A stretch of DNA of 11,194 nt from Podochytrium sp. JEL0797 (taxonomy: Eukaryota > Chytridiomycota > Chytridiomycetes > Chytridiales > Chytriomycetaceae), in contig JADGJG010000898.1 of NCBI GenBank assembly GCA_027596195.1, positions 1 through 11,194 on the forward strand, written 5' to 3'. The position numbers and the translations under genes were made by a program. Within the stretch, counting starts at the first letter, position 1; each line of letters begins with the position of its first letter. This document shows positions 11,123 to 11,194 of this stretch, piece after piece. The notes below the pieces were generated by a model. That model did no database searches and was not told where the DNA came from. It worked only from the letters and a program-made list of their open reading frames with translations.

Positions 11123-11194
11123 GGCTGGACAGGAATGAACGCCGACAGGGGACGGCGCACGACGCTGGAGCGGGGAAGACTCACAGCGAGGTGT

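Overview
The window looks like nuclear DNA from a compact eukaryotic genome, most likely an early-diverging (chytrid-like) fungus. The signs are many short GT-AG introns (55-120 nt, plus a few of 240-375 nt), genes a few hundred bases apart, AATAAA-type poly(A) signals, fungal-style glycyl-tRNA synthetase features, and housekeeping genes that keep parts lost in baker's yeast (a WHEP domain, a NOT11 subunit). The taxon is an inference and was not tested. I see no prokaryotic operon, phage, CRISPR array or tRNA/rRNA gene.

Layout. 1-1083 (-): 5' end of cytosolic leucyl-tRNA synthetase, five exons, running off the left edge. 1084-1535: short divergent promoter region shared with the next gene. 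1536-4547 (+): complete glycyl-tRNA synthetase in six exons; an upstream AUG and a spliced leader exon would give a mitochondrial form, and the AUG at 1819 the cytosolic form. 4548-5252: intergenic, with a decayed HNH-nuclease-like fragment (about 4773-5084, +). 5253-5981 (+): single-exon HD-domain protein with an N-terminal membrane segment. 5982-7488: gene-poor, holding a clearly broken peroxisomal-type (ABCD) ABC transporter pseudogene (-) and a diverged direct duplication of about 200 bp. 7489-9339 (-): NOT11/CNOT11 subunit of the CCR4-NOT complex, five exons. 9340-9598: second divergent promoter region. 9599-11020 (+): trimethylguanosine synthase TGS1, four exons. 11021-11194: 3' flank ending in a long poly-G/poly-C tract that may be an assembly artefact.

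How it fits together. Two divergent pairs join functionally related genes: two aminoacyl-tRNA synthetases, and two RNA-metabolism factors (mRNA deadenylation and snRNA/snoRNA cap hypermethylation). Each pair may be co-expressed from a shared promoter. I reconstructed exon borders by hand from splice signals, reading frame and family knowledge; no transcript data were available.

I found no wholly new system. The most useful points are the dual-targeting architecture of the glycyl-tRNA synthetase, the divergent pairs, NOT11 in a fungus-like genome, the ABCD pseudogene with both nucleotide-binding motifs destroyed, GC-rich AGCG-word repeats in long introns, and the suspicious right-hand end.
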